Position numbers and translations under genes: made by a program. From Isoetes taiwanensis (taxonomy: Eukaryota > Streptophyta > Lycopodiopsida > Isoetales > Isoetaceae): a stretch of DNA of 64,000 nt. Of the stretch, positions 46,188 to 57,059 are shown piece after piece (positions within the stretch are counted from its first letter, which is position 1; the number at the start of each line of letters is the position of its first letter). The stretch covers positions 2,833,089 to 2,897,088 of the forward strand of contig JAJEKV010000101.1 of NCBI GenBank assembly GCA_021234155.1, read 5' to 3'. Under the pieces are notes generated by a model. The model did no database searches and was not told the DNA's origin. It saw nothing but the letters and a program-made list of their open reading frames with translations.

Positions 46188-47801
46188 TTTTAATACCTTA
46201 CTATTTTTAATATTTCAGTAAGAAGAGAAACCTTGCACGGGGTAGCCAGGATGATGAAGGTGGATCCTCCCAGAAGGCAGCCAGGAAGAGGAGGACGACG
46301 AAGGACAAGAGTCAGGATGCAGTTCTGGCTCCAAGTCAGCAACAATTTCAGGAGGCCGAAGATGGCTCCCATTTTTGTAAGGATCAACAGTGGTTGCTTG
46401 TCAGGGGTACCGGTGATCTAGCAACTGCGCATTTTTTGTATTTGTACATTTGTTCTGAGACCGGCAAGCAAACACAAGACCTGGAAAGCTTCAGAAGATG
46501 TGACAGGCTCGTGGATGTTGGTCTGTTTGGTATGTTCCACATCAAGTGCACAACCACCACCAAGGGCAGTGAACATGTATATTCCGTGGATAGTTCATTT
46601 TTTAAGCTGAGTTTGTCTTCTCTAGAAGATATGCAAGGCTACATTCAGGCAAGAATGAAGAGTAAAATTGTAAGTGTTATTTTCCTGCACGAGAAGACTT
46701 TACCAACGTGTTTGGTCTATGACATCATAGGTTTTATTTGCAGGATCTTCTTTCTATACTAAAGGATCTTCTTTTGAACAAGGATGCTCTGTTAAGTTCT
46801 AGCGCACCTCCTGCTAAGCTGCTGGGATGCCATGCCTCAAGTTGCCAAGCTAATCATCCCCAGAATCTCAGAAACTGTTGAGGTGGCAACATTGGATGAA
46901 GATGAACCTTCGGATCCCGAATCTGAAGAGGAAGAGTTTGAGGTTGAAGTGGTGGAGAGGCCAAAAAAAAAGAAAGCCAAAAGAAATTATTACAAGGCAG
47001 GCCTGGTGACTGACACTGCTCCACCAACTAGCAAGGCATCAAGAAAAGCCACTAAGGTAGTTTTGCCTCCAGCACCGGGTACAAGGATTGCCAGTAAGGA
47101 AAAAGACATGGCTTCTAGGAAGCTCGAAGAAATTGAGCTGAGATGTCGTGTGCCTGGGATCATGCACCTGCAGGTTGATTGTGTTAAGTTGTGCCCAAAG
47201 GATGAGTCTGGTGAGAGACCTTTGCAGGTGAGGAAAATTTACTCTGGTCATTTGTTTGCTCTTAAGGAACGTATAAGGGACAGACCAAATGCAGCTACAG
47301 CACCGGACATTTGCATTGTTGACCCTTCCCAGTGCACGGAAAGGGATTTGTTTGTAAAGGAAGAGGATGAAAGCTACATGTAGTTTGTTTTGGGTGGCAT
47401 TCACAGCTTTAAGGCGAGGAGGCAGCTTTTTAAAGAAACTAAAGAACACTGCTTCTCTCAAATATTTGCATTTGTTTACGTGGGTGTCACTGACTCTGAA
47501 GCCAAGTTGCTTGCCATGAGCCACAATGTGGACAATGAATATCGGATGAGCATGAGCTTCACTGACAAAATTAAGTTTATGCATAAGGAATACGAGCTTT
47601 TTAGGTCGGAGCATAAGGGTGACAAAGGTATAAAGGATGATCAAAACCTTTATCTGGCTCTTAAAGAGCAGTGTGCTACAGAGTGCTGCTTAACATACAA
47701 CTCCACTGATGCCAGAGCATCTCTTGTGAAGTACGACAACTACTTCCAACTAGCTTTTAGGCATGGACGTGTAAGATAACTTTCTTCTCCAAGTTCTTTG
47801 A

Positions 47802-47815
47802 CCATGCGCGCATAG
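47802..47815. repeat. single palindrome in intron 3
   Basis: CCATGCGCGCATAG, one mismatch to the consensus, between exon 3 and exon 4 of copy 2. Confidence 0.85.
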
Positions 47816-48347
47816 CTGTTCAGTTTTCTTACCTTTATTTCTTTCTTGTTCCTTTTTAGGTCTGGGAGCTTCAAGAAAAAAAATTTGATATGTTTGCTGA
47901 GGGTACACTAAAATCCAAAGGAAAGGTGAAGGATCCAAAAAGAAAAAAAACTGAACCTGCAAAACAGAATGACATGGGTATCATGGTCTGGAGGGAAATG
48001 CAGGGTTTAGAAAATACAGAAAAAGTTTGTGAGGTGCTACAGAAGGTGGTCAATGGCCACTTTACCTTGGAGGAGATGCAGGGTGAATTCAAACAGTAAG
48101 TTAAATTCCTGATCCAAAACACTAGCCAGTTCTTGTTGGTAGTTTACGTTCTAGAGTTTTTTAAGACTCCTTACTTTTGCAGCCAAAAGGATTGTGCACT
48201 CTGTCAGCAGCAACTCATGGTCCACCTTAACTGTGACACATTGGAAAAAGTTAAAGAATTATACCCTACTTGGTCGTCGGATGAAAAGATAAACCAATAC
48301 GCTTCGAATTTCACGAACTGGGTAAAATTTGTTGTTCCCCTACTTAT

Positions 48348-48575
48348 CTTGTTGTGTGCCTATGCGCGCATAGCACTACAAGAAGTCCGTTACTGTGGTG
48401 CTATGCGCGCATAGGCTGACACTCGGAACTTTTGTTTTCTTCTTCTTACTAAAGCTGTTTTCTTGTTGTGTGGCTATGTGCGCATAGCACCACAAGAAGT
48501 CCGTTACTGTGTTGCTATGCGCGCATAGGAAGAAACTTTGCACTTTCGTCTTCTTGTTCTTACTAAAGCTGTGTT
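48348..48575. repeat. 114-bp tandem duplication in intron 5 with four palindromes
   Basis: 48348-48461 and 48462-48575 are two copies of one unit, each with two palindromes. These are at 48360 and 48401 (both exact), and at 48474 (one mismatch) and 48515 (exact). Starts are 41 bp apart within each copy. The sequence between the palindromes (CACTACAAGAAGTCCG) differs from that of intron 1. Confidence 0.92.
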
Positions 48576-49037
48576 CTGTGGTTTTAGAAAAATAAGGACC
48601 CGATGACGCCAGGGTTTCTTAACATGGTTAGACTTGCTAAGGAAGAGCGCGCCAAGCTAAAGAAGAAGGAAGAAGCTGAGCAAAGTTTTGTACCAACAGA
48701 ATTTGAAAGGTTTGACATGTTTGGTCAGAATTGTTTATACCAAATATATCATGGAAATTGTGTCAAACTTGACCATACATTGAAATCTGGCAATTATTCG
48801 TTGTGTATTGCTGATATTCCTTATGGGTTCAAGCTACCTGATAGTCGAGGAGATGATTCTCCATTTACTTATGCTGAATTTGATTCTTTCTTGAGTCGTT
48901 TCGTCAAAATAAATACTGCACCGCTTTGGAGGATAATAGTTTTTCATTCAAGTAATCAGGCAGGTGGTACAAGCTGCAATGAGAGAGCACTGCAAAGCTG
49001 GTTACAAGCCAGCCATTTGGTAAGTTATTTCTTTTTG

Positions 49038-49051
49038 CTATGCGCGCATAG
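49038..49051. repeat. palindrome in intron 6
   Basis: An exact CTATGCGCGCATAG lying in the short intron between exon 6 and exon 7 of copy 2. A weaker form, AAGTGCGCGCATAG, occurs at 49772 downstream of the gene. Confidence 0.9.
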
Positions 49052-49584
49052 CACACAATAACTCATTGGTTGCGGTTGCAGGTTGAAGACGAATGTAAGA
49101 GGAAATGGCGGTGGTGCAAGGCTTATAAATGTTTGGGAACGGATGCACATTGGTTACCACATCATTGCGAGAAGCATTTTGCACTATAATCGGGCTTTGG
49201 AATGGATTTCACGCGCGTTTCAATTCCCCAGCCATTCAGAAATTAATGTAGACCAGTACACCGTGGTCGTGATAGTCAATCCCTATCAAAAGCCTCAATG
49301 ACTTATTAATACCCTTTTAGAGATGTTTTCACGGCCGGTGGCCGGGTCGTCGATGCCTTTCGTGGTCGGGGACCACCTTGGCGTGTGCTTTAAAAAAAGG
49401 GTCGCGAAGCGCCTTTGTAATTGATTTTGATAAGGATTACGTGGTTTATATAAAATCGAATAAGTTCTCGACGACCTCCCCGGATGAGCGAACCAGGAGG
49501 TTGGCCTTAAGGATAAGGATGGTAATCCATGCCTTCAAGCTCGAGCCTTTGCCGCCACTCAACGGGAACACCAACGATCCGTAG

Positions 49585-50489
49585 GAATTTCGCCGAAAGC
49601 TTGTTCCTGTAGAAGAGCTTCAAAGGTTGTGGAAGAGAAGGATGCCTCGGACGAGGGAAGTTAATCTCGACAACTCTACTAAGGTTCCCTCTCCTCCGTT
49701 CCGATGACTAACTTGTTCACAAGGATCCTCCTCTTGATATTTAATGTGTGCTAAAAAAAGGACATTTTTTTAAGTGCGCGCATAGACATTCTTCCTTCCT
49801 TTTGTATTTTTGTGTCGTAAGAAAGTGCATCTTCTTAGTGTGTCTTAACACAAAATCTGTCGCTCGCTTTTAGAATTGGCCATATTTGGAATGCAACTTT
49901 ATTTTTTGGTATTTGTTTTTTTTTAAATGGTCAAAACCGCCGAATTTCGTTTTTGAAAAGGAATGCACGCAATTGCACCTGTGAGGTCATTAGTGCGTTT
50001 GCACCGTCACCTTGTTTGATCCCAAAAGGTCAACCAATGTCTACCCATTTTCCTCAGTGCCTCCACAGTATTCTTGATGTTCTGGAGTTCCATGTTGACC
50101 AAATACCAACTCGAAATAACCTAAATGCCTCATCTAGCATCTCCTTCAAGTGCGGTCGTGGATAGATCCACTTGGAATTTGATTCTACTGGTGTCTGGTG
50201 AAACTGATCTGGAGCCACTTTATTTTTTGGAAAAGTCCTACAAAGAACTCCATTTAGGTCAAATACGTCAACCTTCTTAGAAACACAAGGGAAGCTGAAA
50301 CATCAAACATGTATCTGGTCAGCAAGATATGATTAATATGCACACCCTTATATTATACATTGCAATAATACAAACGCCCCAGACATGATTTGTATTAGGC
50401 TTAACCAAATCGCACTCGACGTGATTTAGTCTAACAATGAAATGTAATCAAAGCACGTTTGGCGCGATTTAATTCAAACTGAAGATAAA
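49585..50489. other. 3' side of copy 2, no gene recognised
   Basis: It contains one weak palindrome copy at 49772-49785 and otherwise AT-rich sequence. The open frame at 49953-50165 is not supported by any motif. Confidence 0.35.
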
Positions 50490-52060
50490 CTAAATCATGT
50501 GTGACGCGATTTCATCTGCAAGGCGAGCAATACTAAGTACATACAATGAGCGTCCTGCCATACCTATCATCTTCAGTTTCGCTGTCGTCGTCGGGACCTG
50601 TCTCCCCTTCGCCATCCTTATCTTCTGACTGTTAAAATTGTTATTTTCTATTAGTTCGTTTACGTCCTTCACAATTGACATTATTTTAGTGTTGATTTGG
50701 CAAATCCCAGAATCACTAAGGTCGCTTGGGTTATCAATGGCCCCTTCTCTCTCGGTTGCCTTATCAATTAAATCCTTGTTAAACTGTGAATCTATTGTAT
50801 TGTTGGTTGCATCACCCGCAAGGGAGGCAAGGATATCCCTCATGTTCTGCATTATCACACTACTTTGAGCAGCCAGTTTAGCAGCTAGTTGCTCATTACT
50901 TTCCTTATCAGGCTGCGGATTACTAGTTCGCTCACCAGAACCATCGTCCATTTTTGAGTTGGACAAGTCCACGAGGCTTTTGATTGCTAAAGATTTCAGG
51001 TTGCCATAAGGGCATTTAGGAGATTTGGCAAGTACAAGCATGATGAATGGTTTAAGACAGTCTTTTGTCTTCTCATCACTCACAAAACAATGACATCTTC
51101 TAACACCCATTAGAGCCTCGGGCAATATAATCTCCAACATGAAGCTCCAAGCACGTTGTGTCAATTAGGATTTTTATTTAAGGGGCACTTCTCCTTAGTT
51201 AGTAGCCCGTACTTGATCTCACCACTTAGGAGAGGGTCCCGATCCTCATCCTCTTCTGATTCATCCTCATCCCCGATCCCGGATCCCCGATCCGATCCCC
51301 GATCCCCGATCCTCGATCCCGATCCCGATCGATCGATGTCACGTATGATAGAATATAGTTGTTAAGTCTGGATCATCTAGAAGAAAACATTTTCATGCAC
51401 TGCTTTTGTCACTCTTGGCTTTAGCATTATCATATTCCTCATTTGACAGCATAGATATCATAATGAAGATCACATATGCCATCTCCAGTGCTCTTCGCAG
51501 CTCATTATCCCTAACATCAGATACAGGGCATCCCTCCCTAATAACTTTGAGGCACTCGGATCATGAAGCGTGAGATAGTGCATGTAGATGTGAGTCACTG
51601 AAGGACAAGCGATGACAATAGTAAAGGACCTCATTTATCAATCCTTCTGGCTAGTAAAAGATGATATAGTCCTTACGGTTCATCTCCATGTCTCCTCTCC
51701 TACCTCTCTGTCCAATACAAAGAGTGATATGTTTCTAAAGGCAAAGTAGTTGATTTACGGCAAAGAGACCTTTGTACCCAATGGAGACCCTTTGGACTGA
51801 TTGTCTTCTTCTCCAATAATCTTCTTCATACTTTTTCTTCTCCAACCTCGACCGAAGATCTTAGGGGTGAGTCTCTTTATGTTTTTACATTTTAGCCTTC
51901 CAATTCTTTGGGGAAGTCCTTAACCAAAAATACAAACTTCTTAATGTCATCATTACTGACCTTGTACTTGTCCAAAGAATCCAAATTCGGATAATGCAAC
52001 ATCCATCAATAGCCTTTATAATTCGGTTCCTATAGTTGTCTTGTACGCATATCCTTCACA
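50490..52060 (-). pseudogene. unidentified decayed minus-strand gene
   Basis: 50490-51164 is open for 224 residues with natural composition (CHCFVSDEKTKDCLKPF, SNEQLAAKLAAQSSVIMQNM, a probable helical region). Upstream on the same strand, coding-like text continues with stops: about 51450-51560 (SDVRDNELRRALEMAYVIF) and about 51900-51990 (KYKVSNDDIKKFVFLVKDF). I do not recognise the family. A simple GATC-rich repeat interrupts it at 51230-51340. Confidence 0.4.
51267..51335. repeat. GATCCCC-type simple repeat
   Basis: Irregular repeats of GATCCC/CGATCC and finally CGATCGAT. The tract is palindrome-rich and very dense in GATC sites. Confidence 0.85.
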
Positions 52061-52846
52061 TGGGCGGCGGCACTCATGAGCGAAGGACATCCTATCCTTT
52101 AAAAGCACTCTTCTTGTACAAGGCTTCCTTTTTGAGAACCGGTTTTAAAACCCAAATGGTGCCCCGATTGTCGTCTAGCCCTTTGAGAGAGTCATTTTTC
52201 ATCTCACCCATTACATTCAAGTCAAAGATGCTTTACATCAGCATTATCAAAGACTCCAGCTTCTTTTGTGCATAAGCGTCCGCGGGGAATTCATTCCACG
52301 CCATACTACCTCCTTAAAAAGGCAATCTTATACGAAGTTCACTGTTGGACTTGACATGCTAGATGTGTTATCGGAAGGATGCATTGTCATCACTACCTTT
52401 TTTTTCTTGATTTTCTTGCGGTCTTTTTTAGATCTCTGTATAATTATGCGGCGACGGACTCCGCTCAGCGGCTTGAATGCCTCGGACTTTGACCGCCTTT
52501 TCACCGTGGGTAATGGGCAGCCATATTCCATCCATTCTTGCGGGCATGGCAGGATTACTCGGCATATGGACTACAATAGTACTGAAATTGGATCGGTATC
52601 TTAGAAGCGAACCGCCCTTAGCTTAATTGAATTGATTTAAAAGCCTTTGTTAACACAATTCATGTCGGTGATTGTCCTCATCAACGCCAATTAAATTGCG
52701 GGCGTGCTGCGCTATGTAGAAAGTATGCAGATGCGGGTGAATTGATCAACATAGAAGCTGCGCTGGCGTGGGTAATTGAATTAACCGCGCCTATTAGCAA
52801 TTCACGCCCATTTCCGGGCTTTTGATACCACAAATCAAGGTCTAAG
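52061..52846. other. no gene recognised
   Basis: One frame at 52266-52604 is open but without motif. GC rises slightly towards 52800. I see no repeat beyond scattered TTGATTTAAAA words, which also occur near 60570-60610. Confidence 0.3.
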
Positions 52847-53164
52847 TTAGATATTGGGGTACAAAAAGCACCCGGTCAGGGGCCTTTTTCGTGCTTGATC
52901 GGGCGTGTGTTTGGGGGTGCTTGGAGAGCGGGAACCACGATGATCCGTTTTAGCAAATTGCTTAGGATCGATGATGACATGGCTGCTCAGAAAATCAAAT
53001 CAAATTGGTTCTAAATGATCCGGGCGCGGTCTTTTGAGATGGCTGGTTTCTTGAATTTTTTGTGGCGGGAATGATCATTCAAATTTTGTACCTAAACAAA
53101 ACTGTTCTTTGTAGATCGGTTTCCTGCATCTTTGCAAAATTCTCTTTGTACATCACGATCCTCA

Positions 53165-53665
53165 ATGGATCAATCAGTTTCTGATTTGGATGAGGAAAAG
53201 AGACTCAAAGTTTTAAAGGGAAATTCAAGCCGAGGAGAGAAGAAGGCAATCAAGACAAAAGCGAAAAGAGAAAAAAGAGAGAGAGAAAGAAAAACTTGCA
53301 CCTCGAAGGTCTGAACGAGGCCCGAGTGTGAGAAGGCTTCAGAAGAATTGTCCAAAAAAATGGGCGATTATTTCAACGAAATCTAAAAGCCTTTGAAAGA
53401 AGGGGATAAAGCAATGGTGGTGCCAGTTTTTGTGAAGAGAGTGAAGGCTTTAAATTACCCTTTGGAAGTGGATTTTGTTGATCATGATCAAAGCAAGATC
53501 ATGAAGAATGTGACTAAAAATGTTCGGGAGACACTCAATGAACAAAAGAAATTAAGGAAGAGGCGGATGTATTGCAAAAAAGAAAGTCTACTTTGCAAAT
53601 GGTATCTTCATCGAAAAAATCCATCAACCAACTGGTGCCACATCGCGTCTCCTTCATATATCTAG
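53165..53665 (+). pseudogene. unidentified lysine-rich coding remnant
   Basis: Two open pieces, 53165-53314 (SDLDEEKRLKVLKG, then a Lys/Arg-rich run) and 53393-53665 (KPLKEGDKAMVVPVFVKRVK, DFVDHDQSKIMKN), are joined by a short stretch with stops. Further broken coding-like text follows to about 55500. No family recognised. Confidence 0.3.
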
Positions 53666-55750
53666 AAAATCATTTATTTCTTTTAACCCGCAGGAAAGAA
53701 GAATAATGGCGGGACCAAGAATGTGGTCCGTGGTCAATGTTTTTCAAGGAAAAAAAGAGGTGTGATACATTGAGTGGCAGGGTTAGGAATTGTGTTTACA
53801 AGTTCTCGACAGAAAAACACACGAGTTTCACCATCTGGAAGCATGTGAGAAAGTTTATTCTGGCCGAGATGGCGATAAAATTGATCATCAATACAATTGC
53901 TTGAAATATCTCAGGTGATTTCCACACTTAGTAGTATGTTTCTTATTTGCATATATCTGTTTCTATGTAGATCTTCTTTGTTTGCGGTTGCAATTTTACA
54001 TGAACTTCAAGAAGGAATATAATGACATTAAGATTACCTAAAGTACATTTGAATTCTTTGAAGCCATCATTTGTGAGAAGCTTAAATGAAAGAAGAAACT
54101 TTTGCTTTCGCCAATATCACATGCACTTTGAATATGTGATGCAAGCACTCAACAAAATCGGAAGCAGTCAAATGGAAATTGCATAAAGATTGCAAATTTG
54201 TACTTGTGTTTGTTTGTGGTGATGGTAACTTTTGTGCAGACCAAGAACCATGTTTATAAATCCACTACTAGTGATTTTTGGAGGCAAATGATACGCCCTA
54301 AGGGATGAAGATGAAAGCGTGGGTACAAAACATAATTGTTACATGATGGTGGCATGCAAGGATTGTGGATTGAAAAAGGTACTCTTTTTTTTAATGTTAA
54401 GATGTTTGAACATTCTATTTTGAGTTGTTAAGATGATTGATGCAACATCTTACAAACAAATTTCACGTATTGGTATTACAAGCGGGTTGCCAATATGTCC
54501 AAAGGGAAGGAGGAGTCGATTACAAAGTGGAGTGGAAAGCAGTTTGAAAAGGTAGTGTATTTGGCATTTGTGCTTAAATGATTTTTGTGCTTGTGATTGT
54601 TGTGCTTTTTTGTAAACTTACTGGTGATCTTTTTTTCAAAAAAGCGACAAGAGGTTGGTTACATGAAGGAGACCACCAAGAAAAAATGGCGGGGGAAAGA
54701 AACGGCCAAAGGTAACTAGACTTGCATACAAGAAGAGCCTGCCCCAATTCCGGCAGCATGCTTCAAGACACCGGTACAATTCATCCCACACAATTATAAT
54801 TTGCTGCTTGGCGGCAAAGCAAAGCAATTGGGGAAGTGCTTGGATACTTTTTAAGGTGCGCTTTGTCTCTGGTTATTGATTTTGCTGAAAATTCTGATTT
54901 TAAAAAATTGAGAAGAGGCACAATCTTACCCTTTCGGGCGCACCAGTCGGCATCAATTTTTGGTTCATATCACATATAGACATGCAACACGGGATGAGAT
55001 AGAAGATATGGGAAGCTAAGAGGCGAGAGAGAAGGAACTAGAGAAGGAAAAGCAGCAAAGAAAGAGGAAGACAACCTTCGTGAGATCATCGGCAGTGAAT
55101 GAGGAGAATCATAAAGGAAGTTTTTTTATATTTCAGATGATAGAGATCATAGCGGTGAGTTTGTACAACATTGCTTGAAAGTTCATGCGGTGGCTGGAGT
55201 ACAAAATATTTTGTACAACAAACATATTTTTGGAGTGATGGTTTGCAACCCACGGGTTCAAAAGGAGCAAGACCTTTTTGGTATTTAGGAAGGAACTATG
55301 TCAATATTTGAAGGAATTGAGTATGAATGGAATTTTTTTTGCTCTCATGGGAAAGGAGAACATGATGGACAAGGTGCAATCCTAAAAGGATTTTGGCAAG
55401 AGAACAATTGAAGTATGATTCACGGAAATTGGGCGTGCCAAAGGCGTTGTGGATTTCATGAATTGGTATATGATGAACAACCCACGGGACCCAAATATAA
55501 GAAGGTAAATTCAATAAGTACCATTGCATTCTTCTTCATTTGAGGTGACATTTTTACGTTCTATATTGCGAGGTTTTTTGGCATATTGAACCGAAAATGT
55601 AGACAATCAAAAAAGGGAATGGAGATCACTTTGTGGGAGCTCTAAACTTCATTCCATCGGACCATGTGATAAAAGCAAATCCCCGCAAAAGTTGCCCCTG
55701 GTGCCTCTCTTGTTTTACTGTCCCTTTTTTTGCTTTCATGGGAAATGGGA
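53666..55750 (+). other. stop-ridden coding-like sequence
   Basis: Short runs look like exons (KVYSGRDGDKIDHQYNCLKY at about 53855, TKHNCYMMVACKDCGLKK at about 54325, NGIFFALMGKENMMDKV at about 55330). None is long or clean enough to name. Probably a decayed transposon-borne gene. Confidence 0.25.
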
Positions 55751-55753
55751 TGA

Positions 55754-55966
55754 TTGCATGAACAAAGCTTGATTGGGAGCTTGGTCCACAAAGCAGGCGA
55801 AGTTGAAGAAATCTACGTAAAAAACAATCAGCCAACAAAAGCGATTCAAGATGAAGATGAGGATGAGGATGAAGAAGAGGATGATGATGAGGCTAATGAA
55901 TACCCCGATTACGTTCTAGAAGTTGGAGATAACTTTCTTTGTAAATCACGAGATCGAGGAGGATGA
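55754..55966 (+). CDS. small acidic ORF with GAT/GAA repeat
   Basis: A 70-residue frame containing a run of Asp/Glu (55848-55893, DEDEDEDEEEDDDE) encoded by GATGAGGATGAAG repeats. It could be an exon of the broken gene upstream. No function can be assigned. Confidence 0.25.
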   Translation: MHEQSLIGSLVHKAGEVEEIYVKNNQPTKAIQDEDEDEDEEEDDDEANEYPDYVLEVGDNFLCKSRDRGG

Positions 55967-56218
55967 TTAAGAGGAGTTGACTTTTATGTTCTTAGGTGTC
56001 TGAGAGACTAAAAATACATTGTTAGATGCATATGAAGACTCATGGGGTTACGCATTTGGTGTGGGAGAAGTCATAGTTTAAGCCTACTACAAGCGTGAGC
56101 AGATGCACTCAACTTTGAGTTATTAGTGGACAAGCCGGGTTGCTGGGTATTATGTGTACAATCACCTTATTAGACAAGTGAAATTTGATATGAGAGTCTT
56201 GGCAACAACAAGTTCAAG

Positions 56219-56860
56219 ATGAGTGAAGAGACATGCCAAAAAGTGATGGCATCCCTTCACGTAAGCAATGCTGCTGCTAGCGCCAGTTTTTTATACGCCG
56301 AGAAGAAGGCGAAGCACATCATCTCACATGTAAAGTGGCTCATTGCTGCTACATTGTTTCTAACAAACCTATCAATGGAAGCTAACAAATTCTTTTATTT
56401 GCACGTAAATTTGTAGTCTGGCCCGACTTGTGCAATGTCTGCTTCTTTGGTGCTTTATACCATTTTACCTTTTGTCTGTTGGCAATGCTAATTGTTTTGA
56501 GTTTATGCTTAAGCATGCATCCCTTGATTTGGTCCTTGAAACAAATGGTGGGAAACTTTCTGCAAGTGTTCAATTGGGGAATTTTACTCAAGACAATGCA
56601 CAAAGTAAATACTCTAAACCCTTTTACATGTATATGTTCAAAGATTGGCTTCATATCTGAGTTTGTTTGTTTAACCAATTAGGATTTGGACTTCATCTTT
56701 TGGATCTGAGGAACAAGCATAGGAGAAAACCATTACATTCAAATATAAAAACTGGGACAACAATAATTTTGCAAGTAGAAACTTCTGCAAGTAAGTGCAA
56801 AATATTATTATTCATTAGATACAAAATTGTTACAATATATGTACAAAAGTATTAAACAAC
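56219..56860 (+). pseudogene. unidentified spliced gene fragment (VPS13-like?)
   Basis: Coding-like exons occur at 56219-56410 (EETCQKVMASLHVSN), about 56430-56610 (HASLDLVLETNGGKLSASVQ and then LGNF) and after an acceptor at about 56682. The words of the second exon recall the repeated beta-strand region of plant VPS13-type lipid-transfer proteins, but the match is short and may be chance. The frames are interrupted. Confidence 0.2.
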
Positions 56861-57059
56861 TCACTTGTTGTTTTATTCTGATTACATCTGAGCTAAGTTA
56901 TATAAATATTGAAAAGAATCTATAGACTCTTATTCTATACATGAGAATTCTGTTCTTTGCATCATTTGGAAGTGCGGTGTCGGCCAATAAGAGTAGTATC
57001 GTGTGTTTTATCTTCTCTTACGGGCTCTTCATCATTCATTGACAAAAAATCATTATTAT

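Larger units (their letters stand above)
45701..49584 (+). pseudogene. ParB-like / permuted DNA methyltransferase gene (copy 2)
   Basis: Proposed exons are 45701-45714, 46219-46669, 46744-47770, 47860-48095, 48183-48321, 48588-49019 and 49082 onward. All introns are GT-AG and phases agree from exon 4 to 6. After a basic N-terminus, a ParB-like region lies in exon 3 (LQVDCVKLCPK, then FVLGGIHSFKARRQL and VTDSEAKLLA). Exon 5 has a Cys cluster (CALCQQQ). Exon 6 carries the methyltransferase N-part (YQIYHGNCVKL, then ADIPYGF, the DPPY-type motif IV). Motif I lies near 49333-49420 (VVDAFRGRG, LACALKKGS, FVIDFDKDY). Breaks are a frameshift near 46800-46832, an in-frame TAG at 47381, and frameshifts near 49180 and 49355. 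Unlike copy 1, motif IV is nearly canonical. Confidence 0.65.

Noticed and set aside
49200-49225. Extra palindrome copy ACGCGCGT in exon 7
   Set aside because: It shares only the CGCGCG core and lacks the TATG/CATA arms.
51267-51335. GATC-rich tract as a methylation target array
   Set aside because: It is an irregular simple repeat without conserved spacing or association with the methyltransferase loci.
56430-56660. Firm VPS13 assignment
   Set aside because: Only about 20 residues look similar and the rest does not; kept as a low-confidence comment.
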